From JACZSB01 sp965372015 (lineage in GTDB: Bacteria; Fidelibacterota; Marinisomatia; SCGC-AAA003-L08; TS1B11), in NCBI GenBank assembly GCA_965372015.1, contig CBDVAP010000148.1, positions 1 to 6,249 on the forward strand: 6,249 nucleotides of DNA. The letters run 5' to 3'. The notes under the pieces were generated by a model. It did not search any database. It was not told the origin of the DNA and saw only the letters and a list, made by a program, of their open reading frames with translations. Every line of letters starts with the position of its first letter. Within the stretch, counting starts at the first letter, position 1. A program made the translations under genes and the position numbers. Below are positions 1 through 3,947 of the stretch, piece after piece.

Positions 1-1440
1 GAGGAAGTCACCCGTTTCACAGTCATGGACCGGGTATTGAGCTGGCTGAATGATTTTTCCATCGACCATACTCCGCACCTGGATTCCGAAAACGACACCG
101 ATCCCATCCCGCTGGAAGTGGCGGTCGAATCGTTCGGGGCGGCCGTCGACTCCGTGGCCATTTATTGGTCGGAGACCGGCGCTGTGCCCTTCAATATTGT
201 GCCGATGGCGCTCACCGACAGCCTTTACCGGGGCGAGATACCTGCTCAACTCAGTGGGACCACGGTGCATTACTTCATCTACGCAGCCCAGGATAATGGT
301 TTCTTCCAGACCAGTCCCCCGGGAGCGCCCATACGGGACCATATCTTCTACGTCGGCACGGACCTCACACCGCCGGTAATATCGGCCTTTACCGAGATCG
401 GGAATACCATTGATAACTCCGGCTTATACTTAGTGGCGGCGGACATCAATGATAATCTGGGCGTCGATACCAGCACCGTATATCTGCACTTCCAGCTCAA
501 CAGCGGCGTTTTTGACAGTTCCGCCCTCAGTTGGGACCCTGGTAAGGTGAAATTCACAGGCGGAATCAGTTTGACGCCCGCCCTTTCGGATGGGGATACG
601 GTGCGCTATTTTATATCGGCACATGACGGCTCGGCAGCCAGCCACCGGACCGAATCGGTGGTGCATGAATTCGTTATCGTGAAGGCCCTGCTGGTGGATG
701 ATTTCGAGGGCGGCCTCGATCAGTGGATCAATACTGGCGGCTGGGGCTTCACCCCCTATTCCCACGAAGGAGGCGGTTCCTCCATAACTGAAACACCATT
801 GGGACAATACGAACACAACAGTGAGTATATACTGGAGAATCGCGACGCCTATAACCTGTCCAATCGCCAATCGGCCTACCTCACTTTCTACCATACCTAT
901 TTGCTCGAGAGCGGCGATACGGCCCGGGTGGAAATATCGACTGACGGCGCCACCTGGCAGGCGGCCGATGGGTTTTTCGGGTCCGCTAACTATACCTGGA
1001 ACCGGTCGGTAGTGGACCTGGGCGATTATGCCGGGGAGCCGACTGTCCGTTTCAGATACCGGTTGACTACCGACGGTGCGGCTAAAGCGGATGGCTGGTA
1101 CCTTGATGACATCATGATCCTGGTGGATACCACCATGGTAGTAACAACCGCGGTTGAACCGCAGACCGGTCTCCCCAAGGAGTACGCCCTGCTGCAGAAC
1201 TATCCCAACCCGTTCAACCCGGTGACTACCATCGAGTACCACCTGCCCCAGCCGGGGGAAGTGCGGCTGCGGCTGTATAACCTGCGGGGGCAGTTGATCC
1301 GGACCCTGATAGACGATTTCCGGCCAGCCGGGGTGCATGCGGCGACATTGAACTACCACCAGTTAGCTTCGGGATTATATTTCTATCGGCTGGAGGCAGG
1401 CGACTTCACCCGTACCAGGAAAATGATCCTATTGAAATAA
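1..1440 (+). CDS. Secreted multidomain protein with T9SS type A sorting domain, 3' part (partial)
   Basis: The reading frame is open from base 1, so the ATG at 25 is probably internal and 479 C-terminal residues are visible. The first residues (EEVTRFTVMDRVLSWLND) resemble the end of a larger catalytic or Rossmann-like domain. Counting from the first codon, about 20-118 and 119-228 look like two beta-sandwich (Ig/Fn3-like) segments; each carries a (V)HYFI or VRYFI strand, and the second begins with TPPVIS. About 230-375 resembles a jelly-roll MAM / immune-inhibitor-A type module: DDFEGGLDQW at its start, ISTDGATW in the middle, GWYLDDI at its end. About 393-479 is a T9SS type A sorting domain with YPNPFNP at 401-407, ending in KMILLK. 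Such proteins cross the outer membrane by T9SS and stay on the surface or are released. The catalytic part is outside the window, so the activity is unknown; a peptidase is a guess. A hairpin follows the stop. Confidence 0.9.
   Translation, partial: EEVTRFTVMDRVLSWLNDFSIDHTPHLDSENDTDPIPLEVAVESFGAAVDSVAIYWSETGAVPFNIVPMALTDSLYRGEIPAQLSGTTVHYFIYAAQDNGFFQTSPPGAPIRDHIFYVGTDLTPPVISAFTEIGNTIDNSGLYLVAADINDNLGVDTSTVYLHFQLNSGVFDSSALSWDPGKVKFTGGISLTPALSDGDTVRYFISAHDGSAASHRTESVVHEFVIVKALLVDDFEGGLDQWINTGGWGFTPYSHEGGGSSITETPLGQYEHNSEYILENRDAYNLSNRQSAYLTFYHTYLLESGDTARVEISTDGATWQAADGFFGSANYTWNRSVVDLGDYAGEPTVRFRYRLTTDGAAKADGWYLDDIMILVDTTMVVTTAVEPQTGLPKEYALLQNYPNPFNPVTTIEYHLPQPGEVRLRLYNLRGQLIRTLIDDFRPAGVHAATLNYHQLASGLYFYRLEAGDFTRTRKMILLK
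1177..1437 (+). other. T9SS type A C-terminal sorting domain (coding segment)
   Basis: The last 87 residues of the first protein begin KEYALLQNYPNPFNP and continue through VRLRLYNLRGQLIRTL and LASGLYFYRLEAG to KMILLK. This is the usual order of the Por/FlgD-Ig-like type A sorting domain in FCB-group bacteria. The family is known as a signal recognised by the type IX secretion machine and commonly removed after translocation. It is the best taxonomic clue in the window. Confidence 0.9.
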
Positions 1441-1441
1441 A

Positions 1442-1560
1442 CTGGATATTGGATCGGACCCCGCCAGCGGCCTGCCCGGGGCTCCCCGTGGGGCCTCGGC
1501 GGAGCCAGTACGGCGAGCCTCCGTCCAGGGCTAGGGCGGGGCTCGATACTGGATGGGACC
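1442..1560. repeat. Imperfect 19-bp direct repeat, copies exactly 100 bp apart
   Basis: CTGGATATTGGATCGGACC at 1442-1460 and CTCGATACTGGATGGGACC at 1542-1560 match at 16 of 19 positions. They frame the GC-rich spacer between the first two genes. The second copy overlaps the purine-rich GGATGGGA stretch just before the ATG at 1563. Its role is unknown; it could be a remnant of a local duplication or chance. Confidence 0.45.
1476..1499 (+). terminator. Strong GC-rich hairpin after the sorting-domain gene, no U-tract
   Basis: CCGGGGCTCC (1476-1485) pairs with GGGGCCTCGG (1490-1499) around a CCGT loop. This gives 10 base pairs, two of them G-U on the + transcript. The hairpin starts 35 bases past the stop at 1440. 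No run of T follows, so a classic intrinsic terminator is not supported. It could be a 3'-end stabilising or processing hairpin, or a terminator of the U-less kind. The second arm can also pair differently, because GGAGCC at 1501-1506 is complementary to GGCTCC at 1480-1485. Confidence 0.45.
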
Positions 1561-1562
1561 GA

Positions 1563-2534
1563 ATGAAATCAGCTGTTAGACCCTGGCTGGCGCTGCCGGC
1601 GCTCCTGTGGTGGGGCTGCACCTCGGGCGGGCGGGAAGCGCCACTGGACATGCACTGGCAGCCCTTGGCGGAGTCGAAGGCCCAGCTACCGCCCGGCATC
1701 CGGGTATTTGCCGGGGTCAACCGAATGCTGCCCCTACGCGCCTGGTACGTTGAAGTGGACGAGCGGGACCCTGCTATTGAAACTATTGTGGTGCTGGCAG
1801 CCGGCGAGGGGCGTCGCGAAACGGTCTCCAGTATGGCCGCCCGGCTGGACGCCAGTATTGTGGTCAATGGGGGCTATTTCCGGATGGACCTCAATCCCAC
1901 CCGGCACGTGGGGCTGCTGCTGATAGACAGTGTGGTCATCCAACCCAATATCTCGGCGGTGACGCGATCGGAGCGGCGTTTTCCGCTGGCCCGGGCAGCG
2001 GTGGGCTTTACCGGTGGCGGCCAAATCGATGTGGCCTGGACGTTCAACCGCGGTGATTCGTTGCTGGAAGTCAGCCGGCCGCCGGCGCATCTAGCCGGCC
2101 AGCCCGACACCGGCTTCAGTCCGATCAACCAGGGCCGGTTCTGGCCGGTACGGGAGGCGCTGGGAGGCGGGCCCAGTCTGGTATCAAACGGGAAGGTACA
2201 AGTCACGGCCGACGAGGAGGTGTTTTTTGGCACCAGTATACCCAAAGTGCATCCCCGCACGGCCTGTGGCTACACCGCCGCTGGTAAACTGATCCTATTG
2301 GTGGTTGACGGCCGCCAGGAGGCCAGCCGGGGGGTGAACCTGCAGGAACTGGCACTGATCATGCAGCAGTTGGGTTGCGTAGAGGCCCTCAACCTGGACG
2401 GCGGCGGTTCGTCAACCCTGGTAGCAGGCGGCCGGCTAATAAATCGGCCGGTAGGGGGAACTTCCGAGCGAGAGGTTATGTCCGCCCTGGCGGTACTTTA
2501 CGAGGCGGCGCAGCCACCAGGGTATGCCGAATGA
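1563..2534 (+). CDS. Phosphodiester glycosidase family (NAGPA/DUF2233) protein, predicted lipoprotein
   Basis: This 323-residue protein has the hallmarks of the NAGPA domain family, whose animal member is the mannose-6-phosphate uncovering enzyme that removes GlcNAc from a phosphodiester. VNGGYF lies at 101-106, ALGGGPSLVSNGK at 199-211, HPRTACG at 230-236, LVVDGR at 246-251 and NLDGGGSSTL at 277-286. The Asp/Gly-rich motifs belong to the conserved core. In bacteria these are envelope enzymes thought to act on sugar phosphodiesters; the substrate here is unknown. The ATG at 1563 was chosen because it gives a compact signal sequence (MKSAVRPWLALPALLWWGC) with Cys19 as a possible lipidation site. 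GGATGGGA at 1551-1558 may be its ribosome site. The frame is open upstream to a TTG at 1449, but that extension is proline- and arginine-rich and would bury the signal peptide. The lipobox WWGC is unusual, so plain Sec export remains possible. Confidence 0.9.
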   Translation: MKSAVRPWLALPALLWWGCTSGGREAPLDMHWQPLAESKAQLPPGIRVFAGVNRMLPLRAWYVEVDERDPAIETIVVLAAGEGRRETVSSMAARLDASIVVNGGYFRMDLNPTRHVGLLLIDSVVIQPNISAVTRSERRFPLARAAVGFTGGGQIDVAWTFNRGDSLLEVSRPPAHLAGQPDTGFSPINQGRFWPVREALGGGPSLVSNGKVQVTADEEVFFGTSIPKVHPRTACGYTAAGKLILLVVDGRQEASRGVNLQELALIMQQLGCVEALNLDGGGSSTLVAGGRLINRPVGGTSEREVMSALAVLYEAAQPPGYAE

Positions 2535-2590
2535 GTCTCGCAATGACTTTCAGCCCGAGTACTATAACGACCTGAATCGGTATTATTTTA

Positions 2591-2620
2591 TTTACATTCA
2601 ATTGTTCAAGTTAGTATATT
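2591..2620 (+). promoter_or_regulatory. Candidate sigma70-type promoter for the lipoprotein gene
   Basis: TTTACA at 2591-2596 and TATATT at 2615-2620 each differ from the sigma70 consensus at one base and are 18 bases apart, in the AT-richest part of the window. Transcription would begin near 2627, giving a leader of about 115 bases before the ATG at 2744. The Bacteroidota-type TAnnTTTG box is not clearly present, so this call depends on the host using a sigma70-like consensus. A GTTCA half-site (2604-2608) sits between the two boxes, where an operator could act. Confidence 0.4.
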
Positions 2621-2697
2621 GCGGTAGAGAGAAATTCACGGTCTATCACAGCTTGAACAGATAGCCGGCCGGCTGAAGGTTCATAATTAGATTGAAC
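2604..2697. promoter_or_regulatory. Cluster of four alternating TGAAC/GTTCA half-sites (candidate operator)
   Basis: GTTCA at 2604-2608, TGAAC at 2654-2658, GTTCA at 2679-2683 and TGAAC at 2693-2697 alternate in orientation. Neighbours extend to longer inverted repeats: TGTTCAAG (2603-2610) with CTTGAACA (2652-2659), and GGTTCA (2678-2683) with TGAACC (2693-2698). Four copies of one 5-mer, counting both strands, in under 100 bases is well above chance. The cluster spans the candidate promoter and the leader of the lipoprotein gene, as expected for a dimeric repressor or activator. No regulator is encoded nearby and no known operator is recognised. Confidence 0.4.
2654..2683. promoter_or_regulatory. 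Nested palindrome / hairpin in the lipoprotein leader
   Basis: A perfect 12-bp palindrome, AGCCGGCCGGCT (2663-2674), lies exactly in the middle of a TGAAC (2654-2658) / GTTCA (2679-2683) dyad; both share the same centre. As RNA it could fold as a 5-bp outer stem, a 3x3 internal loop, a 5-bp inner stem including one G-U pair, and a GGCC loop. It is a GC island in an otherwise AT-rich leader. It may be a DNA-binding site or an RNA element; no U-tract follows it. Confidence 0.4.
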
Positions 2698-2731
2698 CGG
2701 TAGTATTTCTCAACAACTTTCATCACCATCG

Positions 2732-2738
2732 AAGGAGA
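2732..2738 (+). promoter_or_regulatory. Strong Shine-Dalgarno of the lipoprotein gene
   Basis: AAGGAGA ends five bases before the ATG at 2744. It is the clearest ribosome-binding site placed at a normal distance from a start in this window, and it fixes the start of the lipoprotein. Confidence 0.85.
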
Positions 2739-2743
2739 TATTT

Positions 2744-3847
2744 ATGCGGACTTCATATAAACTATTCACAATTCTGTTAGTCGGCGCCCTGGTAGTGATC
2801 CCGGGCTGCGACGAGAACGGGGAGGACGAGGCGGTCGGCGCCCTGGAGGGTGAGTGGCAGCTCACAGCCTTAACAGCCACTTACCTGCGGACGGCGGCCA
2901 TCCCGCCCGGTACCCCGGCCGACACCACCTATAGCCTGACCGCCAGCTGGAACTTAGCGGCGGCCGTGTTGGGCGCGGCATCAGCGGCGGATCAGGAACT
3001 TGCGAGTTTCAGTGAAGGTGACACCGTATTCGCCACAACCAAGGCATTTGATACAGCAGCCCTGGCTGCGTACGGTATCTCCCTGGAAATGGCTTTCCTC
3101 GCAGATGATACCTATACGCTCAAAGGGACTTATCCAACGCTACGGGTGGATATGGAGGCCTGCAGTACCTACTTGGCGACACCCTCAATTCAAGATAAAG
3201 GCAATTACACTATTACGTATAATGCGGATGAAACCGGCGGTACGCTGGGCGTTTCTCCCGATGTCCTGCTGGAAGGCCAGGTGCTGCCGTCCTTCGACGA
3301 TGCGGTGGTCGCCTTCACCAATAATGGTGAAACGGTGGGGATAGACTTCCTGGATCGGGACGCACATGATGTCCTGATTGCCGAGACCGGCGAGACCTGG
3401 GATGAAGAGGAACACCGCGTAACCATGGGTATTCCGGAGGCGCCGATATACTCATTATTGGGTATTTTCGCTACGGAGGACATGGCCGACACAACGGGAA
3501 AAACAGCTTACCTGTATGATCCCGTGAAACTGGCCGCTTGGGGCGGCTATCTGACCTTTTACGGTCTGATTATTCAAGGCACAATCGCGGAAATGATTGC
3601 CCTGGATCCGACGATTACCAACGAGACAGAGGCCATAGCCGCTATTACGGCGCTGGCACAGGCCGGGCAGTCAGACCCGACGACCGGAATCGCATACGCC
3701 ACGCTCCTGACCAACGACAGCAGTGGCGATTTTGATCCCACGGCATTAGCTGCCGGAGGGAAGCTTACATACGTGATCAATAATAAATGCATACCGGTGA
3801 ACGAGCTGATCGATTTCGAGTCCAGCTGGGATAAACATGAGCACTAA
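2744..3847 (+). CDS. Hypothetical lipoprotein, lipocalin-like features
   Basis: This 367-residue protein starts with a clear lipoprotein signal: a basic start (MRTSYK), a hydrophobic stretch at 7-20 and the lipobox VIPGC, with Cys22 as the lipidated residue. An acidic linker (DENGEDEA) follows, then GEWQLTA at 36-42, MAFLADDTYTLKGTYP at 116-131 and DKGNYTITYN at 151-160. That order (G-x-W near the start, then short beta strands with aromatic residues) resembles bacterial lipocalin-like lipoproteins, but the match is only by eye. Cys140 and Cys349 could form a disulfide. The C-terminal part (about 230-340) is Ala/Thr/Ile-rich and unrecognised. The gene has its own strong Shine-Dalgarno and a candidate promoter. 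It ends 100 bases before a TonB-dependent receptor, so the two may be co-transcribed and act together at the outer membrane. It is not a SusD homologue by any feature seen. Confidence 0.88.
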   Translation: MRTSYKLFTILLVGALVVIPGCDENGEDEAVGALEGEWQLTALTATYLRTAAIPPGTPADTTYSLTASWNLAAAVLGAASAADQELASFSEGDTVFATTKAFDTAALAAYGISLEMAFLADDTYTLKGTYPTLRVDMEACSTYLATPSIQDKGNYTITYNADETGGTLGVSPDVLLEGQVLPSFDDAVVAFTNNGETVGIDFLDRDAHDVLIAETGETWDEEEHRVTMGIPEAPIYSLLGIFATEDMADTTGKTAYLYDPVKLAAWGGYLTFYGLIIQGTIAEMIALDPTITNETEAIAAITALAQAGQSDPTTGIAYATLLTNDSSGDFDPTALAAGGKLTYVINNKCIPVNELIDFESSWDKHEH

Positions 3848-3882
3848 ACCGGCGCAATTATAGACTGTTGATTGACACGATT

Positions 3883-3917
3883 GAGCGAGGAGGTGGGCCT
3901 GAGTCACTTTCTCGCTC
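3883..3917 (+). promoter_or_regulatory. 14-bp RNA-type hairpin with a buried Shine-Dalgarno-like sequence
   Basis: Bases 3883-3896 (GAGCGAGGAGGTGG) pair with 3904-3917 (TCACTTTCTCGCTC) around a 7-base loop. All 14 positions pair if three G-U pairs are allowed, which holds only for RNA transcribed from the + strand. The 5' arm contains AGGAGGTG (3888-3895), which matches the usual anti-Shine-Dalgarno in full. No U-tract follows, so a standard terminator is unlikely. It lies 35 bases after the lipoprotein stop and 30 bases before the receptor start, so it may set the ratio of the two products. Confidence 0.5.
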
Positions 3918-3947
3918 TGTCACATACTAGGTAACGGGTACACCGTG

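Larger units (their letters stand above)
2573..2708. repeat. Imperfect 16-bp direct repeat, copies exactly 120 bp apart
   Basis: TGAATCGGTATTATTT at 2573-2588 and TGAACCGGTAGTATTT at 2693-2708 match at 14 of 16 positions. They bracket the promoter and leader of the downstream lipoprotein gene. The second copy begins with one of the TGAAC half-sites. The pair could be binding sites for one regulator or a small duplication; the function is not known. Confidence 0.45.

Noticed and set aside
430..1359. Long open frame on the - strand opposite the sorting-domain gene
   Set aside because: It lies fully inside a well-supported + strand gene, and its translation shows no recognisable domain; GC-rich DNA produces such antisense frames.
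1442..1560. CRISPR or transposon ends
   Set aside because: Only two imperfect direct copies exist, with no array, no terminal inverted repeats and no transposase.
1449..1562. Longer N-terminus of the phosphodiester glycosidase from the TTG at 1449
   Set aside because: The extra 38 residues are Pro/Arg-rich, lack a ribosome site and would place the signal peptide inside the protein.
2531..2575. Small ORF starting at ATG 2531, overlapping the glycosidase stop as ATGA
   Set aside because: It would encode only 14 residues (MSLAMTFSPSTITT) with no Shine-Dalgarno evidence beyond the overlap and no recognisable features.
2744..3847. SusD-type nutrient-binding lipoprotein
   Set aside because: It has no SusD/RagB motifs, is shorter than usual for that family and precedes the receptor instead of following it.
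3872..3877. Perfect TTGACA as a -35 box for the receptor gene
   Set aside because: No acceptable -10 box lies 16-19 bases downstream; that position is GC-rich and inside the hairpin.
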